In this document: piece by piece, positions 1 to 7,607 of the stretch
Position numbering within the stretch: position 1 is the stretch's first letter
Layout: every line of letters starts with the position of its first letter
Translations under genes and position numbers: made by a program
Notes under the pieces: model-generated
Databases searched by the model: none
Seen by the model: the letters and a program-made list of their open reading frames with translations, nothing else
What the model was told of the DNA's origin: nothing
DNA from: Flavobacterium sp. KJJ
Lineage (GTDB): Bacteria; Bacteroidota; Bacteroidia; Flavobacteriales; Flavobacteriaceae
Direction: 5' to 3'
DNA: 64,000 nucleotides
NCBI RefSeq assembly: GCF_000708595.2
Contig: NZ_JARP01000003.1
Coordinates: 310,001-374,000, forward strand

Positions 1-606
1 CTGAAAAAACGCCTTTCGGCAGAAGGATTTGCAGATCTTTATAAAGCATTTTTATCTGATGTAAACGAAATTGAAGAAATAATGCTTCGGTTTGCAAAAC
101 ATGTTTTATCAAGTTCAAAAAATGTGGAAGAAGATTTTAGCAACAATGCCGTTTGGGATCTCAGAAAAGCAACCCGATTGACCAGAAAAGAAGCACATAG
201 AATGGAAGCTTTTGTTCGTTTTAAGCTCACGAAAGATGAATTATATTATGCTATAATTGAGCCCGACTGTGATGTTTTGCCACTCATAGAAAATCATTTT
301 AAAAAACGCTACGCAGATCAGCGCTGGTTAATTTATGATACAAAACGCAAATACGGAATTTATTATGATCTTGAAAATACTTCAACAATACAGTTGCAGT
401 TTAATCCGGGAGCGAGTTCATCTAAATTTTTAACTGAGATATGCGATGAACAGGAAGAGTTTTTTCAGGAGCTGTGGCGACACTATTTTATCCATGTAAA
501 TATTGAATCGCGAAAAAATATGAAAGTTCATTTGCAGCATATGCCAAAACGTTATTGGAAATATTTGACAGAGAAAATTCCGAATATAAAGAAAGAGGCT
601 CGTTAA
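1..606 (+). CDS. DUF4130 (TIGR03915-type) putative DNA repair protein, 5' partial
   Basis: The frame is open from the first base, so the gene begins outside the window. The visible 201 residues match the C-terminal part of the TIGR03915/DUF4130 family: a block around EAHRMEAFVRF, then YADQRWLIYDTKRKYGIYYD. From family knowledge, these proteins are uracil-DNA-glycosylase-like and usually sit beside a radical SAM partner (TIGR03916), which would lie upstream and out of view. An internal ATG at 82 could be mistaken for the start, but the homology extends before it. The biochemical role is not established; DNA repair is a context-based guess for the family. Confidence 0.85.
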   Translation: MKKRLSAEGFADLYKAFLSDVNEIEEIMLRFAKHVLSSSKNVEEDFSNNAVWDLRKATRLTRKEAHRMEAFVRFKLTKDELYYAIIEPDCDVLPLIENHFKKRYADQRWLIYDTKRKYGIYYDLENTSTIQLQFNPGASSSKFLTEICDEQEEFFQELWRHYFIHVNIESRKNMKVHLQHMPKRYWKYLTEKIPNIKKEAR

Positions 607-623
607 GGCCTCTTTCTTTATTC
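588..623 (+). terminator. Intrinsic terminator overlapping the DUF4130 stop codon
   Basis: A perfect 12-bp stem (588-599 with 608-619) has an 8-nt loop and a T-rich tail. The stop codon TAA at 604-606 lies in the loop. The stem is symmetric enough to also serve the convergent NTF2-like gene. Confidence 0.75.
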
Positions 624-626
624 TAA

Positions 627-989
627 TTAATTATTTTCAACCAGTTCAATATCCATTGTTTTGATCAATCCATCTTTAAAAGTATAGATATGTTTTACTA
701 ATCCGTCAAACATTAATCCGCCTTGCAAATCTTTTACATTTTGATGCACCTTAACTTCTAAGCTTCCGTTTTCTCTTTCATTAAAACCAACAGGCTCAAC
801 TTTCGGGTTTATTTCAGTCCATTGTCTGGTCCAATATTCCTTAATTTCATTATGTCCGCTAATATAACCGCCCTCCCAAGCTTTAGACCATTGTACATCT
901 TCCTGCATTGTCGATAATGCGTTATCAATGTTTCTTTCATTAAAAGAATTATAGGCTTTCTTGATGGTATCTTCGAATTGATTTTTCAT
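627..989 (-). CDS. SnoaL/NTF2-like family protein
   Basis: A 120-residue protein with the alpha+beta cone layout of the nuclear transport factor 2/SnoaL superfamily. It has an N-terminal helix pair (AYNSFNERNIDNALSTM), then a Trp-rich strand around VQWSKAWEGGYISG, a HNEIKEYW helix, and C-terminal strands ending in YTFKDGLIKTMDIE. Such proteins bind small hydrophobic ligands or act as small hydrolases or isomerases; the substrate cannot be told here. No signal peptide is visible, so it is probably cytoplasmic. It is convergent with the DUF4130 gene and monocistronic. Confidence 0.75.
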   Translation of the reverse strand: MKNQFEDTIKKAYNSFNERNIDNALSTMQEDVQWSKAWEGGYISGHNEIKEYWTRQWTEINPKVEPVGFNERENGSLEVKVHQNVKDLQGGLMFDGLVKHIYTFKDGLIKTMDIELVENN

Positions 990-1090
990 TACTTTTTAAA
1001 TTGAATTAATAAAAGTCGTTTACAGATTAAGCTAATGTACAATCTTTTTAGTTTCTGTTTTGAAGAAAATTTTCTGAAATTATAATGCTT

Positions 1091-2200
1091 CTAGCTGCCA
1101 AGATCCGGAATATAAAATTTTGCTATTTCTTCAATTATGTCCTGTGGAGCACTTCCTGTAAGATTTGTAAAAAGTAGTATGGTGAGATTATCTTTAGTAT
1201 AAGTTACAAAAGCGGCACGGCCTCCACCAATAGGAGCAACTGCAGGATGTTTTTTTCTATTTATCACTGGCCAGCCCAATGCGTAGGCATTTAAAATTCC
1301 TCCAAAGCCATCAAAGGTTCCATTGTTTAATTTTACAGGGTTCCAGATTTCATTTATCTTTTCTTTGTCTTTTAGAAGTTTTCCCGACTGTAAAGCAAGA
1401 ATCCATTTTGTCATTTCTTCGGCTGTTGTAAAAGCACCAGCATCAGCTTTCATTTTTGTCGGAAATTCTTCGTGTGTCTCTACTAACTTATTGGTTTTAC
1501 TATATTCATTTGTTATTTTGTCTTGAAAATAATACGAATAAGTAGGACTTTTGTTTTTAATGACATCATAGGAATTTGCATAATATATTGAAGTCATTCC
1601 AGCCAAATCAAATTGATTTTTACGAACAAAAGTTTCAAAATCTAGTCCGCTGCATTTTTCAATAATATGCTGTAAAATGAAATAATTTGTGGCATTGTAA
1701 TAGAATTTTTCTCCTGCATTAGATAGTAAAGGCAGTTTTTTGACTTTAAACCAAGCCGAATCCTGACCCTTTCCTCCAATTAAATCTCTTTCATCTTCAA
1801 TATCAGGAAGGCCAGAAGTATGACTCAGTAATTGCTTGATTGTGATTTTATTCCAAGATGCTGGAATCGAATCTATGTAAAGAGAAATAGAATCCTGAAT
1901 ATTAAGTTTATTTTGTTCTTCTAATTGCATTATGGCTACGCTGGTAAAAACTTTTGCAATAGAATTTATTGAAAAAATGGTATTGGTTTTTACAGGTATT
2001 GAAAAGGATACGTTTGCAATACCAAATGCTTTTGAAAGAAGAATTTTTTTATCTTTAAGAATTACTAACTGACAGCCAGGAATTTTTTGTTTTTTCATTT
2101 CGGCTCCTAGATAATTTATCACTTTAGTCGTTTTATCTTGTGCTGAAATATAATTTTGACTAACAAAAAACATACAAAATATTAAAAATCTTATTTTCAT
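1091..2200 (-). CDS. Secreted serine hydrolase, class C beta-lactamase/PBP4* family
   Basis: I chose the ATG at 2200 because it starts a clean signal peptide (MKIRFLIFCMFFVSQNYISA, cleavage before Q21). The longer open frame to 2350 would run into the upstream VOC gene. The 369-residue protein carries the SxxK motif of the family (S80-I-A-K83, in FSINSIAKVF). The second motif is YNA in FYYNATNYF rather than the canonical YSN, a variant I recall among Bacteroidota serine hydrolases. A GGGR stretch stands in for the KTG/HxG box. It is probably an exported esterase, peptidase or amidase; true beta-lactamase activity is not implied. It starts 22 nt after the VOC gene and is probably co-transcribed with it. 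Confidence 0.85.
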   Translation of the reverse strand: MKIRFLIFCMFFVSQNYISAQDKTTKVINYLGAEMKKQKIPGCQLVILKDKKILLSKAFGIANVSFSIPVKTNTIFSINSIAKVFTSVAIMQLEEQNKLNIQDSISLYIDSIPASWNKITIKQLLSHTSGLPDIEDERDLIGGKGQDSAWFKVKKLPLLSNAGEKFYYNATNYFILQHIIEKCSGLDFETFVRKNQFDLAGMTSIYYANSYDVIKNKSPTYSYYFQDKITNEYSKTNKLVETHEEFPTKMKADAGAFTTAEEMTKWILALQSGKLLKDKEKINEIWNPVKLNNGTFDGFGGILNAYALGWPVINRKKHPAVAPIGGGRAAFVTYTKDNLTILLFTNLTGSAPQDIIEEIAKFYIPDLGS

Positions 2201-2222
2201 AACAGAGTAGTATTTTTTGAGT

Positions 2223-2618
2223 TTACATGCCTGGCCAATAAAGGAAATTGAATTTATGACCATCTGGATCTGCAAAACCAAATGTATATCCTTTTTCGAA
2301 TTTTTCTGGTTCAGAATAAATTTTTCCTCCAGCTTCTTTAACTTTAACATACCATTGATCTACTTCTTCTATGCTTTTGGCAGAAATTGAAAAAATTATT
2401 TCAGTTTCGTTTTCAAGATTGGCGGTTTTGCTTCTCGCACTTTCTTCAAATCTAGTTTTTATAAAGAAATTAATAACAAATTTACCTTTGCTAAATAAAA
2501 TACTAGATAGTTCATGCGTACGATTTCCGTTGGTTTTAAAACCCAAATCGGTGTAAAATTTGGTTGTTCTGTCTAAATCATTCGAGGCAAGATTTGCCCA
2601 TATCATTTCAGGTTCCAT
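2223..2618 (-). CDS. VOC (glyoxalase/bleomycin resistance/dioxygenase) superfamily protein
   Basis: A 131-residue single-module vicinal-oxygen-chelate protein. It begins IWANLASNDLDRTTKFYTDL, the usual first beta-alpha unit, and ends with the diagnostic FADPDGHKFNFLYW segment. The first metal position (usually His/Gln/Glu early in strand 1) is Asn or Ala here (WANLAS), so a lyase activity is uncertain; many such proteins bind rather than turn over ligands. It is the first gene of a probable two-gene unit with the serine hydrolase downstream. It is convergent with nothing and is preceded by about 270 bp shared with the divergent GNAT gene. Confidence 0.85.
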   Translation of the reverse strand: MEPEMIWANLASNDLDRTTKFYTDLGFKTNGNRTHELSSILFSKGKFVINFFIKTRFEESARSKTANLENETEIIFSISAKSIEEVDQWYVKVKEAGGKIYSEPEKFEKGYTFGFADPDGHKFNFLYWPGM

Positions 2619-2892
2619 AAGCTTAAATTTTAGATTATTTGCGATAACTAAGTTATGAATTAATGTTTTATATAGTTTTATATTGTAGGTATTTGCTTTT
2701 CTTTCAAAATGATAAAATCATATCATTTTGATAAGGAAACTGGTAAGTGCTAAACGATGCTTTTTCTGATTAAGTATTTGTTTGTAAGTATTTTGTGGTT
2801 TTGTAAAGTTTTGTTGATACCGTTGGTATATAATTTGGATAGAATGATTTTATACTTTCAAATTTACTAATAAATAGTAAGTACACTAAAAT

Positions 2893-3552
2893 ATGAAAAC
2901 GCAAAAACGTACTATAGATTTTTTGAGCAAAGATTTTCTATCGGGTAAACCAATTCAAAAAGAAACAACCATATTACTTAACAGTCAAACGAATGAAGAA
3001 CTTTTAGAGTTCACGATTGACGTTGCTAATTCTGAACATGTTTTTTGGGTAAAAGAGATTTGCGAAGTTACATTGTCATCTGCGTTAGCTCGCGGAACAG
3101 GCATTTCAGGTCGGTCAGCAGCATCGCTTGAGGAAAAAGTGAAAAAAGGCGAAGCTGTTATTGCTTTTGCATCAAATGGCAAATGGGCAGGATTCTCGTT
3201 TATCTCTTCTTGGGAAAATGGGCGATATGTTTCTAATTCCGGATTGATAGTCGCGCCTGAATTCAGACATACAGGTTTGGCAAAAAATATTAAAAGAAAA
3301 ATTTTTGAGCTGAGCCGTCAAAAATATCCAGAAGCAAGCATATTCAGTTTGACAACAGGCTCGGCAGTAATGAAAATGAATCATGAACTCGGTTTTGAGC
3401 CGGTTACTTACGCAGACTTAACTGCCGATGAACTTTTTTGGGAAGGATGTAAATCTTGTGTCAATTGCCCTATATTAATGAATAAAGAAAGGAAAAACTG
3501 TTTGTGTACAGCAATGCTGTTTAATCCAAAACAGAATAATCGTAATGTTTAA
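2893..3552 (+). CDS. GNAT N-acetyltransferase resembling the Bacteroidota arginine-cluster acetyltransferase
   Basis: A 219-residue protein. Residues from about 50 on have the GNAT fold: ARGTGISGRS near 67-76, a VAPEFRHTGLAKNIKRKIFE acetyl-CoA loop, and FSLTTGSAVMKMNHELGFEP. The C-terminus carries a Cys cluster (CKSCVNC, then KNCLCTAMLFNP). From memory this whole pattern, including the CKxC and CLCT parts, matches the small acetyltransferase that often heads arginine-biosynthesis clusters in Bacteroidota and is thought to replace ArgA. Here there is no arg gene nearby, and the protein has an extra N-terminal arm of about 45 residues. The assignment to GNAT is firm; N-acetylglutamate synthesis is inference. 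Confidence 0.8.
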   Translation: MKTQKRTIDFLSKDFLSGKPIQKETTILLNSQTNEELLEFTIDVANSEHVFWVKEICEVTLSSALARGTGISGRSAASLEEKVKKGEAVIAFASNGKWAGFSFISSWENGRYVSNSGLIVAPEFRHTGLAKNIKRKIFELSRQKYPEASIFSLTTGSAVMKMNHELGFEPVTYADLTADELFWEGCKSCVNCPILMNKERKNCLCTAMLFNPKQNNRNV

Positions 3553-3596
3553 ATTATATTTTCAATCAGTTGAATTTGAACGTCAATAACTTGCTG

Positions 3597-3851
3597 TTAT
3601 TCCTGTTCTAAATTATCAACAGCAGAAATCTGATCCAATATATTGGTTTGGTTTGGCGAAATGTAATTTTTTATTTCAGGAGTAGTTTCCTTCTTAAAAA
3701 GAATGTCTAATGCATTATAAAGTCGTAATAAAACCTCTCTATCCTCTTTTTCAATCTCTAAAGCCGTGTTGAAATTAAAAACATAATTATTCGAATTGCG
3801 TACTTCTACTTTTATCGTTTTAGATGTGATTTTGAATTTGACGATATCCAT
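3597..3851 (-). CDS. Small hypothetical protein
   Basis: An 84-residue protein of unrecognised family. It starts with a beta-rich segment (VKFKITSKTIKVEVRN), followed by a predicted helix (REVLLRLYNALDILFKK) and an Asn/Gln-rich tail. It has no signal peptide, TM segment or cysteine. It is convergent with the GNAT gene, and a run of T and A residues separates it from the DUF763 gene upstream. Length, start context and codon use look like a real gene, but nothing in the neighbourhood suggests a job. Confidence 0.55.
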   Translation of the reverse strand: MDIVKFKITSKTIKVEVRNSNNYVFNFNTALEIEKEDREVLLRLYNALDILFKKETTPEIKNYISPNQTNILDQISAVDNLEQE

Positions 3852-3993
3852 ATTATTATAAATTTATTAGTTTGCAAAAATGCTATTTTAATGGCAGTTA
3901 CTGCGGCTATTTTTTTGTTTTTTTTATTTGAATAAAAATTTGTCTTTGAATAATCAAAGCATTCAGAATATTTGCGGGAATCTGTAATCAAAC

Positions 3994-5214
3994 TTAAAAT
4001 AATTCCAGCTGATTATTGGGATTAATGGGTTTGTTTTTTTGAGGCTTTGCATCGCCAAAAATAGTTCGTCCGCCGTATTGATGTGATTCGTCTCTTTCTC
4101 TTTGAATCAGTGCATCAAAGTTAGCATTAGGCGTAAAGCTTTCTTCAGCTTTTCTTGAGATTTCAGATAACTTTTGAATCGCTTGAATTTTGTCACTGTT
4201 GCCTATTTTGGCACGATTAATTGCTCTTTGTAAAGTATCAATGGTCTCATCATAAATTTTTACCGGAACAGGAAATGGATGCCCGTCTTTTCCACCGTGA
4301 GCAAAAGAAAAACGCGCTGGATCTTCAAATCGGGTAGGAGTGCCGTAAATTATTTCACTTACCAATGCTAATGATTGCAGTGCTCTTGGCCCCATTCCTT
4401 TTAAAAGCAAAAGTTCTTCAAAATCTTCTGGTTTATTTTCGTGAGTTGCCCAAAGCATTGCGCCAAGTCTTTTCATATTAACATCTTCCATCCTGACATC
4501 GTGATGTGCGGGCATAGAAAGGTATTGCATCTCTTTCATAATTTTTGTGGGAGACTCTTTTGATAATTCTAAAATTCCTTCTCTCGATTTTGTTGCTGCC
4601 TGAGCGGTAAGATTTAAAATAGAACCTTGATTTTCACCATAAATAAAAGTATGCGGCTCATTTATAAAAGATTTTAAATCTTGTGAATGCCAATGATATC
4701 GTCGCGCAGTTTTAGAATTGGGATTCATGCCTTGCTGAATAACAGCCCATTGTCCTTTATTGTCAACGATAAAATTATGCTGGTACAATTGGAATCCGTC
4801 TTGAATTGCTGTATTGTCAACTTTAGCAGTAAGTTTGCTGCAATTCGCAAGATTGTTGCCGTCAAGACCTGTTTTTTCGCCTACAGCTAAAAGTTCTTGT
4901 GGAGTTAACATTGAATGTTTGCCTTTTCCTCCGCAGATATATATGCCAAGTTCTTTTGAATGCGGGTTTACTGATTTTTTTAATGCTCCAAGTACAGAAG
5001 TTGTAATTCCAGATGAATGCCAGTCCATTCCCATCACAGCGCCAAAACTCTGAAACCAGAAAGGATTACTAAGCTTGCTTATCACTTCAGAGGTTGAAAA
5101 CTCCAAAGCAATCGTTTCTACAATAGCGAAACCAAGCTTAGACATTCGTTCGGCAAGCCATAATGGAACATGTCCATAATGTAAAGGAAGGTCTGCTGTG
5201 CCGGAACGTTTCAT
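3994..5214 (-). CDS. DUF763 domain-containing protein
   Basis: A 406-residue protein beginning MKRSGTADLPLHYGHVPLWL, the hallmark start of DUF763 (PF05559). Family-like blocks continue through FQSFGAVMGMDWHSSGITTS, GGKGKHSM, YHWHSQDLKSF and MPAHHDVRMEDVNMKRLG. A stretch around LLLKGMGPRALQSLALVSEI resembles a helix-hairpin-helix, as in DNA-repair proteins (inference). The family is widespread in bacteria and archaea and its biochemical function is unknown. The gene is monocistronic, with its 3' end in an AT-rich spacer and its 5' end facing the tRNA-fragment region. Confidence 0.9.
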   Translation of the reverse strand: MKRSGTADLPLHYGHVPLWLAERMSKLGFAIVETIALEFSTSEVISKLSNPFWFQSFGAVMGMDWHSSGITTSVLGALKKSVNPHSKELGIYICGGKGKHSMLTPQELLAVGEKTGLDGNNLANCSKLTAKVDNTAIQDGFQLYQHNFIVDNKGQWAVIQQGMNPNSKTARRYHWHSQDLKSFINEPHTFIYGENQGSILNLTAQAATKSREGILELSKESPTKIMKEMQYLSMPAHHDVRMEDVNMKRLGAMLWATHENKPEDFEELLLLKGMGPRALQSLALVSEIIYGTPTRFEDPARFSFAHGGKDGHPFPVPVKIYDETIDTLQRAINRAKIGNSDKIQAIQKLSEISRKAEESFTPNANFDALIQRERDESHQYGGRTIFGDAKPQKNKPINPNNQLELF

Positions 5215-5639
5215 TTGTTAGATTTGTATTTACACAAAAATACGTAAAATACTTTTAAATGCTTTTTAGGATAATATTTTTACTTTTCAAGTTTTTATAC
5301 GGATGAAAAATAACTTTAAGCCTAATTGATTCAAATTTCCTGCCGGATTAGAAGTGAATTTTAAAAACAAACCCTTAAAAATTTCTGTTTAAGGGTTTGT
5401 TTTTTGTAGCGAGGACGTGAGTTGAACCATTAACCCGCTCCGCTAAGACTTCCTTTTGAAAAGCTGCGCAAATATCTTTGACTTTGCGAAATTTTTAGTT
5501 CTGTTTTTTATATAGAATCAACAAACTGTATTTTATAATTTATATTAAATTTTGGTTTAAACTCAGAGGCATTTCCGTGGCATTGCTGTTGAAGACTTTG
5601 CTTCTGATAGATTAAAAGTGGAATAGATTTTACAATGGA
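5215..5639. repeat. Intergenic repeat region with a degenerate tRNA-Met 3' fragment
   Basis: No gene is visible. Segment 5275-5406 (starting ttttcaagttttta and ending in a terminator hairpin) is a diverged copy of 6950-7083. Directly after it, 5407-5428 matches the 3' end of tRNA-Met (tagcgaggacgtgagttgaa) with one mismatch. Similarity to the tRNA then stops. Next, 5436-5500 (around ttccttttgaaaagctg) is a diverged copy of 6825-6890. The pattern suggests an old attachment site left by an insertion at tRNA-Met. Confidence 0.7.
5366..5406 (-). terminator. Hairpin copy of the tRNA-Met terminator
   Basis: An inverted repeat built on aaacccttaaa and tttaagggttt is flanked by A- and T-runs on both sides. 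The same hairpin lies beside the other two tRNA 3'-end copies (7041-7075 and 16066-16100), always on the 3' side of the tRNA. It probably descends from the native tRNA-Met terminator. Confidence 0.6.
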
Positions 5640-6245
5640 TTAATCAATTACAATACTGTCAATTGCATTTTCCATCGCAGTTTCTTTTATTCCCGGAACT
5701 TTTAGTCCTTCAGCTCGAATTGCTGTTAAATCGCTCATGCCCAAAAAGCCAAGAAAGGCTTGTAAATACGGAACTACAAAATCATTGGCTTTGCCGGGAC
5801 CTTCTGAATAGACACCACCAGAGGTCATAGCAACATATACTTTTTTATCTGTAACCATTCCAATAGGCCGCCCGTCTTCACCATATCCAAAAGTTACTCC
5901 GGGTCTGGTAATATGATCAATCCAGGCTTTTAAAGTTGAAGGTATTGTAAAATTGTAAAGAGGGGCTCCAATAACAATGATGTCGGCTTTAAATAATTGT
6001 TTTAATAAATCATCAGAAAAGCGGATAGATTCTTTTTGTTCTTCGTTTAATAAATTAGGAGGAGAAAATAAGCTGCGAAGAGAATCAGGATTAAGATGTG
6101 GAATTTCATTTTCTGCCAGATTAAGTTCTTCAACCGTGCTGCCGGGATACTTTTTCTGAATTTTTTCTACAATAAGCCGTCCAAGCTTAATACTATAAGA
6201 TTGATTTCCTTGAATGCTTGACATTAAGTGAAGAATGTGTTTCAT
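5640..6245 (-). CDS. azoR: FMN-dependent NADH-azoreductase (AzoR/AcpD family)
   Basis: A 201-residue flavodoxin-like protein with the AzoR layout. It has the FMN phosphate loop near SSIQGNQSYSIKLG, the flavin-contacting GAPLYNFTIPSTLKAWIDH block, FGYGEDGRPIGM and the MTSGGVYSEGP loop. AzoR reduces quinones and azo compounds with NAD(P)H and protects against electrophile stress; it is a cytoplasmic homodimer. It is divergently placed against an HxlR regulator across 187 bp that contain a tandem 18-bp repeat, so electrophile-responsive control by that regulator is likely. The pair is bracketed by tRNA-Met 3' fragments, which hints at acquisition as a cassette. Confidence 0.9.
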   Translation of the reverse strand: MKHILHLMSSIQGNQSYSIKLGRLIVEKIQKKYPGSTVEELNLAENEIPHLNPDSLRSLFSPPNLLNEEQKESIRFSDDLLKQLFKADIIVIGAPLYNFTIPSTLKAWIDHITRPGVTFGYGEDGRPIGMVTDKKVYVAMTSGGVYSEGPGKANDFVVPYLQAFLGFLGMSDLTAIRAEGLKVPGIKETAMENAIDSIVID

Positions 6246-6379
6246 AATTTAGAGATATAAAATTTAAAAATTAAAACCCGAATGTGTCAAAATCGTATGC
6301 TCATTTTGACTTAAAAGCATGACTTTGTTTTAAGGTTTACTTATGGCAAAGCTAAGAGTATCAGCTATGCAAAAGATAG

Positions 6380-6415
6380 CAGTTACCTAAAGGAAATCAG
6401 TTACTTTTAGGAAAG
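6380..6415. promoter_or_regulatory. Candidate HxlR operator: two abutting 18-bp direct repeats
   Basis: CAGTTACCTAAAGGAAAT (6380-6397) is immediately followed by CAGTTACTTTTAGGAAAG (6398-6415), 14 of 18 positions alike. A -7-like TATCTTTA lies at 6419-6426, just before the hxlR start, so the repeats cover the -35 to -18 region and would suit autorepression. The azoR start lies on the other side of the same spacer. Confidence 0.6.
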
Positions 6416-6432
6416 TTTGTATCTTTACAGCT

Positions 6433-6804
6433 ATGAAAACAATTGAAAAAGAAGTACTTCCAACACAAGATGAATGTGCAGGATCGCTTAAAAACATACT
6501 GGATGCTCTGTATGTTTTAAATGGCAAATGGAAAATTGCTTTGATTCTAAGTCTTGTGCAGTCTCCTAAACGGTTTAATGAAATTCGTAAAGAAATTGCA
6601 GGAATCTCTCCCAAAATACTGGCAAAAGAACTAAAAGATTTGGAACTAAATGATTTTATTAAACGTACTGTTTATCCAACAACCCCAGTAAGTATTATTT
6701 ATGAAGCAACAGATTACAGCCGAACTTTAAAAAGTGTAATTCGTGAACTCAGTGCGTGGGGTGAGCAGCACAGAGAAAAGGTGAAAGAAAGTATGAGAAA
6801 ATAA
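6433..6804 (+). CDS. HxlR-family winged-helix regulator with N-terminal cysteine
   Basis: A 123-residue HxlR protein. It reads LNGKWKIALILSLVQSPKRF for the first helices, then NEIRKEIAGISPKILAKELK for the recognition helix, with a C-terminal dimerisation helix. Cys15 (DECAG) lies ahead of the winged helix, where the redox-sensing Cys of YodB, CatR and HypR is found. In Bacillus subtilis YodB controls an azoreductase, and here the divergent neighbour is an azoreductase. Sensing of quinones or diamide through Cys15 is therefore a reasonable inference. The -7-like box is so close to the ATG that the mRNA may be nearly leaderless. Confidence 0.88.
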   Translation: MKTIEKEVLPTQDECAGSLKNILDALYVLNGKWKIALILSLVQSPKRFNEIRKEIAGISPKILAKELKDLELNDFIKRTVYPTTPVSIIYEATDYSRTLKSVIRELSAWGEQHREKVKESMRK

Positions 6805-7083
6805 TAAATTGATTCTATTTCCACGCTCCGTGAAGAGTTCCTTTTGAAAAGCTGTGCAAATGTCTCTGACTTTGCGCAATTTTTTTGCTTGTTAGAAATT
6901 GTAAACGTTATAAAAGTCTTGGCGATGAAGACTTTGTGGAATGGGGGGATCGTTTTGCTTTTCAAGTTTTTATGCAGATGAAAAACAATTTTAAGCTTAA
7001 CTAATTCAAATTTCCTGCTAGATAAGAAGTAAATTCCAATAAAAAACCCTTAAACAATTACTGTTTAAGGGTTTTGCCTTTTG
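6805..7083. repeat. Intergenic repeat region, second copy beside tRNA fragment
   Basis: Segments 6825-6890 (around ttccttttgaaaagctg) and 6950-7083 (ttttcaagttttta to the terminator) repeat 5436-5500 and 5275-5406 with many substitutions. Their relative order differs: here the first precedes the second, while at 5.3 kb it follows. No open frame of useful length is seen. The region lies 3' of hxlR and ends at the left attachment repeat of the island. Confidence 0.65.
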
Positions 7084-7129
7084 TAGCGAGGACGGGAGTT
7101 GAACCCGTGACCTCAGGGTTATGAATCCT
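7026..7129. repeat. Left direct repeat (att-like): terminator plus 46-nt tRNA-Met 3' fragment
   Basis: About 104 bp nearly identical to 16050-16153. Bases 7084-7129 are identical to the 3' 46 nt of tRNA-Met (discriminator to the 5' side of the anticodon loop); identity stops exactly there. The rest is the AAACCCTTAA hairpin. It marks the left edge of the 9-kb island. Confidence 0.85.
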
Positions 7130-7253
7130 ATAAATAAACACTTTACTATTTAGTAAAGGCTTAATTACAATGATTTTAAAAGCCAAAATCGTTTTGAAAC
7201 GTTTTTAGCTGTTTTCGTCACTCCCTTATTTATGTTGCAATTTAAGTCAAAGC

Positions 7254-7607
7254 TTAAATTTTATTAACTATTTTTACTTTATCACCAACTTTTATTTTGC
7301 TTAGTAAATCTTTTTCAACATCCAATTCTTTATAAATTTGCAATCCTATAAGAAAGTTTTTCTCTTTTCGTAGTTCCGAAACTAGTGTTGTCATACTGTC
7401 TTGAATGTGCATTATCTTAAAGAAACCTTTTGGGATTTCCAAATTACCTAAACTTTTATTAGTTGATGGGTCAATAATTTCATCTCCCTCTTCATAAACT
7501 AAAAATCTCATAGAACTATCAATAGAATCTTTTAGACCCTTATTTATAACAATTTGATAATCATCGATTTTAGAGGCAATCACTATATTTGATATTTGTT
7601 TATCCAT
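7254..7607 (-). CDS. Hypothetical beta-rich protein, third gene of the HEPN operon
   Basis: A 117-residue protein with no signal or TM segment. The segment VINKGLKDSIDSSMRFLVYE, then IDPSTNKSLGNLEIPKGFFK, resembles small beta-barrel domains with a KG..GI..GDRF.VY pattern, such as those near the FlgT C-terminus. A second KVGDKVKIV strand closes the fold. That resemblance is from memory and weak. Its ATG (7605-7607) overlaps the stop codon region of the two-TM gene by 8 bp, so translation is probably coupled. Function unknown; it may be the soluble partner of the membrane protein. Confidence 0.65.
   Translation of the reverse strand: MDKQISNIVIASKIDDYQIVINKGLKDSIDSSMRFLVYEEGDEIIDPSTNKSLGNLEIPKGFFKIMHIQDSMTTLVSELRKEKNFLIGLQIYKELDVEKDLLSKIKVGDKVKIVNKI

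Noticed and set aside
2201-2350. Longer N-terminus for the serine hydrolase
   Set aside because: It would overlap the VOC gene and bury the signal peptide; ATG 2200 gives a clean exported protein.
5407-5428. A second tRNA gene at 5.4 kb
   Set aside because: Only 22 nt of the 3' end match, with a mismatch; no D arm or anticodon arm follows.
7084-7157. A functional tRNA at 7.1 kb
   Set aside because: Identity to tRNA-Met ends after 46 nt, at the 5' side of the anticodon loop; the 5' half is absent.
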